NCBI GenBank assembly: GCA_963811055.1
Contig: CAWEPQ010000010.1
Span: forward strand, 1 to 64,000
Direction of reading: 5' to 3'
Source: JACVRW01 sp963811055
GTDB lineage: Bacteria > Actinomycetota > Thermoleophilia > Solirubrobacterales > Thermoleophilaceae
Length of the DNA: 64,000 nucleotides
Shown here: positions 15,559 through 23,815 of the stretch, piece after piece
How the letters are laid out: each line of letters opens with the position of its first letter
Position numbering within the stretch: position 1 is the first letter of the stretch
Notes under the pieces: model-generated
What the model saw: the letters and a program-made list of their open reading frames with translations, nothing else
What the model was told of the DNA's origin: nothing
Database searches by the model: none
Program-made: the position numbers and the translations under genes

Positions 15559-17448
15559 TCAGGGAGTGACCATTGGGAAGCGCCCGGGCGGGGACTCGAG
15601 CAGCGACAACAGCTCCTCCAGCACCGCGGCGTCGCCCTCGATCTCGACCGCGCCGGCCGCGAGCGCGTCGGCCACGGTCACCACCCCGCCAATCAGCGCA
15701 AGGAACGCCAGCCGCGGCGCGCGCACCGTCGCCGGTGCCCCGGGGCGCCGGCCGCGCGGGTGGCTGAGCGCCCCGTGCGCGACCGTGAGCGCGAAGTCCT
15801 CGTCCACGTCGGTGAACACCACGTCGAGCTCGATCACACGTCCGTCGGCGCGCGGCCCGTCCACGCGCACGCCGACCACGTGGAGCACCATCTCCGCGGT
15901 GAGCGCTGAGAGCAGGTCGAGGTTCGGGGCGTCGGCCATCGTGCTGCCGGGCGCCACGCCCTCGCGCAGCTCGAGCGCCCCGGTCAGGTAGAAGGACCGC
16001 CACGGCCCGGACTCGGCCTGGTAGCCAAGCTGCTCGAGGGCGTCGGCCTGGAGCTCGCGAGCAGCGGCGTTGTCAGGGTGGGCGAACACCACGTGGTTCA
16101 CCACCTGCGCGACCCAGCGGTAGTCGCCCTGGTCGAACGACTCGCGCGCCCGCGTAAGCAGTGCCTCGGCGCCGCCCATGTAGTCCACGTAGCGCCGCGC
16201 CGCCTCAACCGGCGGGTGCGGATTGAGGTGGGCCGGGTTGCCGTCGAACCAGCCGAGGTAGCGCTGGAAGACGGCCTTCACGTTGTGGCTCACCGTGCCG
16301 TAGTACTCGCGGCAGGCGAACTCGTCGCTGAGCGACGCGGGCAGCGCGAGCTCCTCGGCGGCCTCCTCCGGCGTGTGCCCGGCGTTGGCGAGCCGGATGC
16401 TCTGGTCGTGGATGTAGCGGTAGAGGTCGCGCTGGGTCTCGAGGTGGTGAAGGGCGGCCTGCTCCCCCCAGCGCGGCCAGTGGTGGCACGCGAAGGTGAC
16501 CTCGAAGCGGCCGCGGAAGCGCTCGATCGCCTCGGTGATGTACTCGCTCCAGCCGAGCCCGTCGCGCACCTCGGCCCCCCGCGGGGTGTACAGGTTGTGG
16601 AGGGTGCCCGAGCAGTTCTCCGCCATGCAGAGCGCGGCGTGGTCCACGAACAGGAAGTTCATCTCCGCGGGCGCCTCGGTCTCCGGCGTGAGCTGGAACT
16701 CGACCGTGAGGCCGTCCACCTTGAGCACCGTCCCCGTCTCCGAGATCGACTCGGTTGGCGCCACGAGACCCGGTGTGCCGGTGGGCACGGTCACGCCGAT
16801 GCCGGCGTCCACGTGGCCGCGCGGACCCCGCGGTAGCTGGCCGCCGAACATGTACTCCGCGCGCCGCGCCATGGCGGGCCCGGCGATCACGTTCTCGCGA
16901 ACCGCGGCGTCGAGGAACCCGGCGGGCGCGATGATCCGCAGGCCGTTCGCCAGATCCTCCTCGGTGGCCAGGCCGCGCAGGCCCCCGAAGTGGTCGATGT
17001 GGCTGTGGGTGTAGATCACCGCGGTGACCGGGCGCCGGCCGAGGTGCTCGGTCACGAGGTCGAGCGCCGCCCGCGCCGTCTCCGCGGTGGTGAGCGCGTC
17101 GACCACGACCCAGCCCTTCGCGCCGGCTACGAAGGTGATGTTGGAGATGTCCGCGCCGCGCACCTGGTAGACGCCGTCGCGCACCTCGAACAGTCCGTGC
17201 TCGGCGTTCAGGCCCGCCTGGCGCCAGAGGCTCGGGTTGACCTCGGGCGGCGGCTCGCCGTCGAGGAAGGCACCGGCCCCCGGGTCCCACACGGTCCTGC
17301 CCTCGGGACCGAGCACCGGCCCGGGCAGCGCGGCGATCCGCCCGCGCGTGGCCAGCTCGGCGTCGCGTGGATCGGAGAGCGGCAGGGACGCCGCCACCTC
17401 CGCGTTGCGCGCGGCCGTGGCCGGGCTGGCGTCGCGCGGTGCGGTCAC
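15559..17448 (-). CDS. Alkyl/aryl sulfatase, SdsA1-like metallo-beta-lactamase fold
   Basis: A 629-residue zinc hydrolase that releases sulfate from primary alkyl sulfates such as dodecyl sulfate. The zinc motif T-H-S-H-I-D-H-F-G-G and later ligands (MAENCSGTLHNLYTPRG; FACHHWPRWG) are in place. A helical dimerisation segment (EALLTRARESFDQGDYRW) and a C-terminal SCP2-like domain (residues about 505-625) complete the classical three-part plan. The N-terminus shows no clear signal peptide, so it may be cytoplasmic. The start GTG overlaps the TGA of the GFA gene (GTGA), so both are coupled. Family confidence high; substrate is from family knowledge. Confidence 0.9.
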   Translation of the reverse strand: MTAPRDASPATAARNAEVAASLPLSDPRDAELATRGRIAALPGPVLGPEGRTVWDPGAGAFLDGEPPPEVNPSLWRQAGLNAEHGLFEVRDGVYQVRGADISNITFVAGAKGWVVVDALTTAETARAALDLVTEHLGRRPVTAVIYTHSHIDHFGGLRGLATEEDLANGLRIIAPAGFLDAAVRENVIAGPAMARRAEYMFGGQLPRGPRGHVDAGIGVTVPTGTPGLVAPTESISETGTVLKVDGLTVEFQLTPETEAPAEMNFLFVDHAALCMAENCSGTLHNLYTPRGAEVRDGLGWSEYITEAIERFRGRFEVTFACHHWPRWGEQAALHHLETQRDLYRYIHDQSIRLANAGHTPEEAAEELALPASLSDEFACREYYGTVSHNVKAVFQRYLGWFDGNPAHLNPHPPVEAARRYVDYMGGAEALLTRARESFDQGDYRWVAQVVNHVVFAHPDNAAARELQADALEQLGYQAESGPWRSFYLTGALELREGVAPGSTMADAPNLDLLSALTAEMVLHVVGVRVDGPRADGRVIELDVVFTDVDEDFALTVAHGALSHPRGRRPGAPATVRAPRLAFLALIGGVVTVADALAAGAVEIEGDAAVLEELLSLLESPPGRFPMVTP

Positions 17449-17861
17449 GCGGGCCGGCTCTCGTCATATCGCGGCAGGCCGTCGTCGGGAATCGGCTCCC
17501 AGTCGGCGGCGTACGCCACGTACTGGCGCCACTCGGGGCGGACGCCGGGATCCTCGTCGAAGGCTCCGAGCCGAATGCTCATCTGGGCGGGGTCGGCGGG
17601 ACTGCGGCTGAAGAGCTGCGAGCCGCAGTCGGCGCAGAACAGCTTCTCGAAGCCCTTCTCGGGCCGGTAGCCGCGCACGGACCCCTCGCCCTCCACCACC
17701 CGCAGCGCCGCGCCGTCGATTCGCGCCTGCACCGAGGCCGCGGTCCCCGTTCTCCGCCGGCAGCGGGTGCAGTGGCAATAGAGCGCAGGGCCCGGCTCCG
17801 CGTCGAGCTCGAAGCGGACCGCGCCGCACATGCAACCGCCGGTGAGGGGGAGCTCAGGCAC
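17445..17861 (-). CDS. GFA family zinc protein
   Basis: A 138-residue protein of the glutathione-dependent formaldehyde-activating enzyme (GFA)/CENP-V fold. The zinc cysteines are seen as GGCMCGAVRFE, YCHCTRCRRRTGT and FCADCGSQLF. Most bacterial members are of unknown activity, and actinobacteria usually lack glutathione, so the family name should not be read as function. It precedes and overlaps the alkylsulfatase gene. It could handle an aldehyde derived from the released alcohol, but this is speculation. Confidence 0.88.
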   Translation of the reverse strand: MPELPLTGGCMCGAVRFELDAEPGPALYCHCTRCRRRTGTAASVQARIDGAALRVVEGEGSVRGYRPEKGFEKLFCADCGSQLFSRSPADPAQMSIRLGAFDEDPGVRPEWRQYVAYAADWEPIPDDGLPRYDESRPA

Positions 17862-17903
17862 AGCGGCATCCTAAGAGCATCGGTGCGCAGCCGCGACGAA
17901 GGC

Positions 17904-18788
17904 TCAGCGGCGGCGGGCCATCGCCGCTCCGACGATGCAGAGGGCGCCGCCGGCCAGCGCCAGCCCCGGCGGCACCTCGTCCAGGAGCGCCCAGCCCATG
18001 AGGATCGCCAGCGGCGGCACGAAGTAGGTGAGCGCCCCCATGCGGCCGGCGCTGCTGCGAGCGAGCGCGTACGCCCAGGTGGTGAAGGCGAGCGCGGTGG
18101 GCAGGGCGCCGAGGTAGACCATCCAGGCGATCGCGGAGCCGTCGGCGTCGCCGAGCTCGCGCACGAGCGTCGGGGCGAAGGGCAGACAGGCAACGGTGCC
18201 CACGCAACAGGCCAGCCAGGTGACGGCCAGCGCGCTGCTGCGCTCGAGCAGCGGCTTCTGGGCAATCACCCCGCCCGCGTACGTGACCGCGGCGAGCAGG
18301 CAGAGCGCCGTACCCCAGCTGGCGGTGAGCCCCTCCTGCGAGGTGGCCAGGCCGATCACCACCACGCCCCCGAACGCGATCGCGCACCCGGTTAGGAGGG
18401 TCCGGGGAAAGCCCTCGTGGAGCAGCCATCCGGCGAGCAGGGCGATCAGGATCGGGCCTACGTTCACGAGCATCGCCGCGGTGCCGGCGTCCACGCGCCG
18501 CTCGGCCTCGTTCAGCGCCACGTTGTAGATCGCGAACCAGAGCAGCCCGCACAGGACCAGCGCCGGCACGTCGCCCCGCGGGATCAGCGGCTCGCGCCGC
18601 GCGAGCACGATCACGCCGAGAGCCAGGCTGGCCACCCCCAGCCGGCCTAGCGACAGCGCACCGCCCGAGAGGTCCTCTCCCGCCGCCCGGATGCCCACGA
18701 ACGCGCTCGCCCAGAGCACGACGGTGGTCACTCCGGCCGCGATCGCGCGCAGCTCGCCCCGGCGGGTTGCCTCGGCCTGGGCGCTCAT
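17904..18788 (-). CDS. EamA/DMT superfamily transporter
   Basis: A 294-residue membrane protein with ten predicted helices in two EamA repeats (TTVVLWASAFVGIRAAGE opens the first; TYAGGVIAQKPLLERSS the second). The W-A-S-A-F-V-G-I-R motif is typical of RhaT/EamA exporters of amino acids and metabolites. I start at the ATG at 18788 (MSAQAEATRRGE); the frame is open to 19223 but upstream translation is antisense to the FAD oxidase gene. Substrate unknown. Confidence 0.86.
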   Translation of the reverse strand: MSAQAEATRRGELRAIAAGVTTVVLWASAFVGIRAAGEDLSGGALSLGRLGVASLALGVIVLARREPLIPRGDVPALVLCGLLWFAIYNVALNEAERRVDAGTAAMLVNVGPILIALLAGWLLHEGFPRTLLTGCAIAFGGVVVIGLATSQEGLTASWGTALCLLAAVTYAGGVIAQKPLLERSSALAVTWLACCVGTVACLPFAPTLVRELGDADGSAIAWMVYLGALPTALAFTTWAYALARSSAGRMGALTYFVPPLAILMGWALLDEVPPGLALAGGALCIVGAAMARRR

Positions 18789-18864
18789 GAGGGTGCAACG
18801 GTCAGGGCGGCGATCTCGTGAGATTGACGGCTCACCCGGAGCCCGCGCGTAGAGTGCGCCCGCG

Positions 18865-20172
18865 ATGAAACTGCTGCGCGGCGAGGACGGATATGAGGAC
18901 GCGCGCCGCGCCGCGGTGTGGAACGCGCGGACCCCCGGCCGCTTCCCGGACGCGATCGTGCTGGCCGCGAGCGAGGAGGACGTGGTGCACGCGGTCCGCA
19001 CGGCGCGCGCCGAGGGAATGAGCGTGGCCGTGCGCTCGGGCGGCCACAGCTGGGCCGGCAGCCACCTGCGCGACGGCGGGCTGCTGATCGACGTCTCCCG
19101 GCTGACCGGCGTGGAGGTCGACTCCGGCGCGATGACCGCACGCGTCCAGCCCGGCTGCCGGGGCAACGATCTCGTGGCCGAGCTCGGCGAGCGCGATCTC
19201 TTCTTCCCCGCCGGGCACTGCATCGGAGTGGCCGTGGGCGGCTACCTGCTGCAGGGCGGCTATGGCTGGAACGGGCGGGTGCACGGGCCCGCCTGCATGA
19301 GCGTGGAGGCGATCGACGTGGTGACGGCGTACGGCGAGCTCGTCCGGGCCGATGCGCAGAACCATCCCGACCTGCTCTGGGCCGCGCGCGGAGCCGGGCC
19401 GGGGTTCTTCGGCGCGGTGACGGCCTTCCACCTGCGCGTGTATCCGAAGCCTCCGGTCGTGGCCAACGGCGTGTTCCTCTACCCGATCGACTGCCTCGAC
19501 GAGGTGTTCCGCTGGGCGCACGAGATCGGCCCGCGCGTGTCGCGCTCGATGGAGCTGATGGTGGTGATCCACCGTGACGAGAACGGCGAGCCGGAGATCG
19601 CCGTGACCGGTCCCGTGCTCGTGGACTCGGACGAGGAGGCGGCCGAGGCGCTGGCGGTGCTCGAGACCTGCCCGGTGCTCGACCGGGCCAAGATGGCGGC
19701 GCCCAGCATCCCGGTCCGGCTCGAGGACCTCTACGCCGGAGTGCACGCGGCGTACCCGGACGACCATCGCTACTCCGCCGACAACATGTGGACGCACGCG
19801 CCCGTGGACGACCTCCTGCCCGGCCTGCGCCGGATCGCCGCGACGCTCCCCGAGGCGCCCTCGCACATGCTCTGGATGAACTGGGGCGAGAGCCCCGAGC
19901 GGCCGGACATGGCGTACAGCGTGGAGGACGAGACCTACATCGCCGTCTACGGGGTCTGGACCGACCCGGCGCGCGACGACGCCAATGTCGCGTGGGCCAC
20001 CGACAGGATGAGGGAGATGGAGCACCTGGCCAGCGGCATCCAGCTGGCCGACGAGAACCTGGGCCTGCGCCCGGCGCGGTTCGCCACCGAGGAGAACATG
20101 GCGCGGCTCGACCGGGTGCGTGAGCGCTACGACCCGGAGGGCCTCTTCCACGCCTGGATGGGACGGCTGTGA
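18865..20172 (+). CDS. FAD-linked oxidase, berberine-bridge-enzyme type
   Basis: A 435-residue flavoprotein of the PCMH/BBE class. The histidine for covalent FAD is in AVRSGGHSWAG, and a cysteine in PAGHCIGVAVGG lies where bicovalent enzymes form a second FAD bond; the GGYLLQGGYGWNGR loop follows. The C-terminus ends with the BBE motif (VRERYDPEGLFH). Substrates in the family are sugars, alkaloids, phenols and polyketides. Its TGA overlaps the GTG of a diacetylphloroglucinol-hydrolase-like gene, suggesting the two enzymes handle one aromatic or polyketide compound. No signal peptide is seen. Confidence 0.88.
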   Translation: MKLLRGEDGYEDARRAAVWNARTPGRFPDAIVLAASEEDVVHAVRTARAEGMSVAVRSGGHSWAGSHLRDGGLLIDVSRLTGVEVDSGAMTARVQPGCRGNDLVAELGERDLFFPAGHCIGVAVGGYLLQGGYGWNGRVHGPACMSVEAIDVVTAYGELVRADAQNHPDLLWAARGAGPGFFGAVTAFHLRVYPKPPVVANGVFLYPIDCLDEVFRWAHEIGPRVSRSMELMVVIHRDENGEPEIAVTGPVLVDSDEEAAEALAVLETCPVLDRAKMAAPSIPVRLEDLYAGVHAAYPDDHRYSADNMWTHAPVDDLLPGLRRIAATLPEAPSHMLWMNWGESPERPDMAYSVEDETYIAVYGVWTDPARDDANVAWATDRMREMEHLASGIQLADENLGLRPARFATEENMARLDRVRERYDPEGLFHAWMGRL

Positions 20173-20960
20173 CCGGTCTCGAGTCCTACTTGGAGCGGCC
20201 AATGGATCCGCCGGCCACAGATGTGCTCGAGGCGATTGAGCGGGGCCCGATCGACCCGTCCGAGGCGCTCGGCCGCGACGAGCTCGACCGGCTGCTCGAC
20301 CCGGCGCCGTTGTCCGCCGAGACGGGCTGGTGCACGCTGCCCGACGGCGTGGGCTACGTGGCGGTGCACACGGCGATGCCGGGCGTTACCGGCGAGATGG
20401 TCGACTGGTGGTTCGACTGGCACCCTGACGACTCGCTGCGGTACCGCATCTGGCATCCGTCGGCGCATTTCGACAACTCGGTCGAGCGTCCAAGGGTGGC
20501 CGGCGCGAAGGCCCACTGGGGCACGGTGCACCACCCGGTCGAGGACGTGGGCGTGGGCACCGTGCGCGCCCGCATCGAGTTCGTGCCGCCCACCCGGCTC
20601 GGCATGTCGAGCGACGCTCTCGACAACCCTGCGGTGGCCACGATCGTCTGCGGCTGGGCGGGGGACGACGACCGACGCATGCGGCACACCCCCATGGCGC
20701 ACGTGTTCCTGCGCGAGCCCGGGGGCGTGGTGCTGCGCAGCCGCTTCTGGCTCGGGGCGGCGCTGCGGCCCTATCTGCCCGCGCCGCTGGCTGCACCGCT
20801 GTCGGCGGCGCTCAACCACGGGTTCGTCCGGCGGCGGGCCCTGCCGGAGCGGCTGCCCCGGGCGCTCGCGCGCCACTGCGCCGAGGAGTACGCCAACCTC
20901 GGCGTGCTGCTGCCGGAGCTCTATACGCGCTACGGCCCTACGGGATCCGCGCCCCGGTGA
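20169..20960 (+). CDS. DAPG hydrolase (PhlG)-like protein
   Basis: A 263-residue protein matching the 2,4-diacetylphloroglucinol hydrolase fold, a Bet v 1-like zinc hydrolase that cuts carbon-carbon bonds of acylphloroglucinols. The key block is MVDWWFDWHPDDSLRYRIW followed by HPSAHF, which holds histidine and aspartate ligands, and further on CAEEYANLGVLLPELY. The start GTG overlaps the stop of the FAD oxidase. Its 3' end overlaps the convergent peptidase gene by 23 bases. The substrate is not known; the oxidase partner hints at a phenolic or polyketide target. Confidence 0.78.
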   Translation: MTGLESYLERPMDPPATDVLEAIERGPIDPSEALGRDELDRLLDPAPLSAETGWCTLPDGVGYVAVHTAMPGVTGEMVDWWFDWHPDDSLRYRIWHPSAHFDNSVERPRVAGAKAHWGTVHHPVEDVGVGTVRARIEFVPPTRLGMSSDALDNPAVATIVCGWAGDDDRRMRHTPMAHVFLREPGGVVLRSRFWLGAALRPYLPAPLAAPLSAALNHGFVRRRALPERLPRALARHCAEEYANLGVLLPELYTRYGPTGSAPR

Positions 20961-22545
20961 CGCGCCGGTCCACGCCCGCCGCGGCCGCGCTGCGGGCCTT
21001 GGCCTTGGCCAGCACCGGTGCCTCGAATTGGACCTCCTGGCGGCAGACCGTGCCCTTGGCCGGCAGCGTGAGCTCGTTCACGTAGGCCTCGGTGGCGGTG
21101 TCGATGCAGCTCGACTCGCCCGGGTACGCCGTGTGCCCGTCGCCGCGCATGGTGATCAGGCGGGCGTTGCCCAGCTGGCGCACGAGCCGGAGCGCGCCCC
21201 TGTAGGGCGTGGCCGGGTCGTAGGTGTTGGCGATCACCAGCGGGGTCGGCTTCGAGCCTGCCACCTTGAACGGCCCGCCGTAGGCGTCCCTGTCGCGCTC
21301 CGGCCAGAGGCCGTAGTTGAGCTCCACGTAGCCGCTGTTGAAGAACGCGTCGTCGAACTGGCCCCACGAGTCGTCTCCGAGGTCCAGGTAGAAGCCCACG
21401 TCACGCGGATAGCGCTGCTCGGACGCACCGATCGTGAAGTAGAGGTCGTACCCGTTCCCGTAGGTGCCGTCGTCGTTGCGCTCGTAGTCGAGGTCCACCA
21501 GCTCGCGGATGAGCGAGCCGTCGCCGTCCTGCGCCATCTTGAGCGCAAGCCCGAGCTCGCCCCACAGCTCCTTGAGGTAGACCTCGCCGGTGGCGGCCCA
21601 GCGGAGGTCGTCGCCGTCGACCGGCCGCGGATCGGGCGCGTAGCCGTCCGCCGGGATCGGGCTGGCGTCGGCGCTCTCCACGAGCTCGTCCCACGCGGCC
21701 CACGGATCGTCGGCGCCGAAGCCCGAGCAGGCCACCTGGTCGCGCGCGCACGCCTGGAAGAAGCGGCGCAGCCCGCGCTCGAAGCCGGCCGTCTGCTCAG
21801 CCAGGTCACGCCACGGCTTGTTGATGTAGTTGTGCGCATCCACCGGACCGTCGAGCACCATCGAGCGGTAGCGGTTGGGGAACAGGCTGGCGTACGTCGC
21901 GCCGAGGAAGGTCCCGTACGAGTAGCCGAAGTAGTTGATCTTGCGCTCGCCGAGCAGCGCGCGCAGCCGGTCCATGTCACGAGCGACGTTGGCCGTAGAG
22001 AGGTGCGAGAGGATCCGCCCGTTGTTGCGCGTGCAGCTGCGGATATAGCTCTTGTCCTTGCGCACGAGCGCCTTGACGTCGAGGTTGACGGGCGTGGTGA
22101 ACGGCTGCGAGTAGACGCCCTCCTTCTCCTGGTTCACCTTGCAGTCCACCCCGGGCGTGCTCTGCCCGACGCCGCGCGGGTCGAAGGCCACGATGTCGAA
22201 GTGCTCGTTCAGCGCCGCCCAGTAGCCGGTCGCGCCCACCTCCTGGAGGTAGTCCACGGCGGCGCCGCCGGGTCCACCGAAGTTGAAGACGAGAGCGCCC
22301 CTGCGCTCGCCGGCAGCCGGCACCCGCGCCACGGCGATATGCACGTCGCGCCCGCGCGGCCGGTCGTAGTCGAGCGGCAGGTCGGCGGTCGCGCACTCGG
22401 TGGTGGCCGCGTCGGGGGTGGTTCCACAGGGCTCGAACGTGAGCCGCTGAGCCTTGGCCGAAGCGGCGGGCACCGCAACCAGGAGGGCAACGAGCGCGCA
22501 GCAGAGCGCGACCAGCGAGGGGCGAAGACCGGACCGACGTGACAT
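20938..22545 (-). CDS. Secreted alpha/beta hydrolase, tripeptidyl aminopeptidase-like
   Basis: A 535-residue exported serine peptidase of the SCO/TAP (S33) family. The signal peptide is LVALCCALVALLVAVPAASA. Oxyanion and nucleophile region: FNFGGPGGAA, then NYFGYSYGTFLGATYA with the catalytic serine. The C-terminal TAP domain brings the aspartate in NTYDPATPYRG and the histidine in MRGDGHTAYPGESSC. ATG at 22545 is preceded by AAGGAG. The frame remains open further upstream but is antisense to the next gene. It releases tripeptides or single residues from peptide N-termini outside the cell; exact specificity unknown. Confidence 0.9.
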   Translation of the reverse strand: MSRRSGLRPSLVALCCALVALLVAVPAASAKAQRLTFEPCGTTPDAATTECATADLPLDYDRPRGRDVHIAVARVPAAGERRGALVFNFGGPGGAAVDYLQEVGATGYWAALNEHFDIVAFDPRGVGQSTPGVDCKVNQEKEGVYSQPFTTPVNLDVKALVRKDKSYIRSCTRNNGRILSHLSTANVARDMDRLRALLGERKINYFGYSYGTFLGATYASLFPNRYRSMVLDGPVDAHNYINKPWRDLAEQTAGFERGLRRFFQACARDQVACSGFGADDPWAAWDELVESADASPIPADGYAPDPRPVDGDDLRWAATGEVYLKELWGELGLALKMAQDGDGSLIRELVDLDYERNDDGTYGNGYDLYFTIGASEQRYPRDVGFYLDLGDDSWGQFDDAFFNSGYVELNYGLWPERDRDAYGGPFKVAGSKPTPLVIANTYDPATPYRGALRLVRQLGNARLITMRGDGHTAYPGESSCIDTATEAYVNELTLPAKGTVCRQEVQFEAPVLAKAKARSAAAAGVDRRVTGARIP

Positions 22546-22656
22546 GGGGCTCCTTCGAGAGTTCGGCGCCCGGCGGCGGGCGCGGACCTGTGCGAGACGG
22601 AACCTAACCGGATGGGGCCGCCCAATGCCAAGTGGGGTAGGGTCGGAAACGAGACG

Positions 22657-23391
22657 ATGCGCCGCCGACTCGCTCTCATCCTCGCCCTGGCAGGGCTCGC
22701 GGCCTCGGGCTGCGCCGTGGCCAACCCCAAGCCCGCCACGCTCGTGACGGGAGCGGGCGCGACCCTCAACGGGGACGTGCACTCGAACCTGGCCGGGAAC
22801 ACCCAGTACTGGTGGCGCTTCGGCACCACCGCCGGGTACGGGTCGGAGACGCCTCATCGCACGATCGCGATCAGCGACAACCAGGCGCATCCCGTATCGG
22901 AGCCGCTGTCCGGACTCAGCCCATCCACCACGTACCACGTCCAGATGTGCGCGCAGGACGGCGAGAGCCCGCCGCGCGCGGTGTGCAGCAAGGACGGCAC
23001 GTTCACCACGCTGGCCCCGGCCGGCCAGCGTGCCCTCTCCGTGGCCCAGCAGTACCGCGGCACACCGTTCCACTACGGCGGGGCCAATCCGACCGTGGGC
23101 TTCGACTCGGACGGGCTGACGCAGTACGCGTTCGGCCAGGTGGGCGTGACGCTGCCGCGCCTGGCCTTCCAGCAGATCGAGTCCGGGACGGCGGTTTCAC
23201 TCGCCAACCTCCAGCCGGGCGACCTCGTGTTCTTCGACGACGGCACCGGCTTCGTAAGCCACGCGGGTATCTACGAGGGCAACGCCTCGTTCTTCCACGC
23301 GCCCAGCACCGGCGACGTGCTGAAGTCGTCGAGCCTGAACGAGCCGTTCTACGCCGGCCGGTTCGCCGGCGGCCGGCGCATTACCGGCTAG
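22657..23391 (+). CDS. Lipoprotein with fibronectin-like and NlpC/P60-like domains, catalytic Cys absent
   Basis: A 244-residue exported protein. The signal peptide ends in a lipobox-like AASGC, so it is probably a lipoprotein. Residues about 30-120 resemble a fibronectin type III/purple-phosphatase N-like beta domain (STTYHVQMCAQDGE). The C-terminal 120 residues follow NlpC/P60 closely (YRGTPFHYGGANP, LPRLAFQQIESGTAV, LQPGDLVFFDDG, SHAGIYEG). At the catalytic site the usual F-D-C-S-G-L reads F-D-S-D-G-L, so the nucleophile cysteine is missing while the histidine (SHAG) remains. It may bind cell wall without cutting it, or use serine. Start at ATG 22657, giving the signal peptide directly. 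Confidence 0.8.
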   Translation: MRRRLALILALAGLAASGCAVANPKPATLVTGAGATLNGDVHSNLAGNTQYWWRFGTTAGYGSETPHRTIAISDNQAHPVSEPLSGLSPSTTYHVQMCAQDGESPPRAVCSKDGTFTTLAPAGQRALSVAQQYRGTPFHYGGANPTVGFDSDGLTQYAFGQVGVTLPRLAFQQIESGTAVSLANLQPGDLVFFDDGTGFVSHAGIYEGNASFFHAPSTGDVLKSSSLNEPFYAGRFAGGRRITG

Positions 23392-23810
23392 GGCCCGGGA
23401 GCGCGCGCCAGCGCGAGCGCCTCGTCCACGTCCACGCACAGCCGCCACTGCACCAGCAGGCCGTCGCGCACACGGATCAGGTAGGCCAGGTCCATGTCCA
23501 CCTCGATGCCGCTCTCCCGGCCGGTGGCGCTCTGATGGACGGACGCGACGACCGCGTCGCCCTCCTCGGTGACCTCGAGCGGCTCGGCACGGAAGTCGCG
23601 CCAGGGCTCCAGCCACTGCTCCAGCATCCGCTGAAAGGCATCGCGGCCCCGGTACGCGTCCGCGTTGGCGAAGCCCGACGGCACGTCGGCCACGACGTTG
23701 TCGGCCACCAGGGCGAGCAGGCCCGCTTGGTCGCCTGAGTTCAGGGCCTCGAGGCAGCGCCGGGCCACGTCGACGGGGGTAGGCGGCACACGGGCAGTAT
23801 GCCTCGGCAT
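23388..23810 (-). CDS. SnoaL-like/NTF2-fold protein
   Basis: A 140-residue soluble protein of the NTF2/SnoaL cone fold: an opening helix (VARRCLEALNSGDQAGLLAL), V-V-A-D-V-P, then AYRGRDAFQRMLEQWLEPW, and three strands ending with VQWRLCVDVDEALA. Members are polyketide cyclases, isomerases or unknown ligand binders. It is divergent from the second GH5 gene and ends against the NlpC-like gene. Function not assignable. Confidence 0.8.
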   Translation of the reverse strand: MPRHTARVPPTPVDVARRCLEALNSGDQAGLLALVADNVVADVPSGFANADAYRGRDAFQRMLEQWLEPWRDFRAEPLEVTEEGDAVVASVHQSATGRESGIEVDMDLAYLIRVRDGLLVQWRLCVDVDEALALARAPGP

Positions 23811-23815
23811 ATGGT

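Noticed and set aside
20221..22542. 773-residue open frame on the plus strand
   Set aside because: Shadow of the PhlG-like gene and antisense to the tripeptidyl aminopeptidase, both of which have clear motifs, signal peptide and ribosome site.
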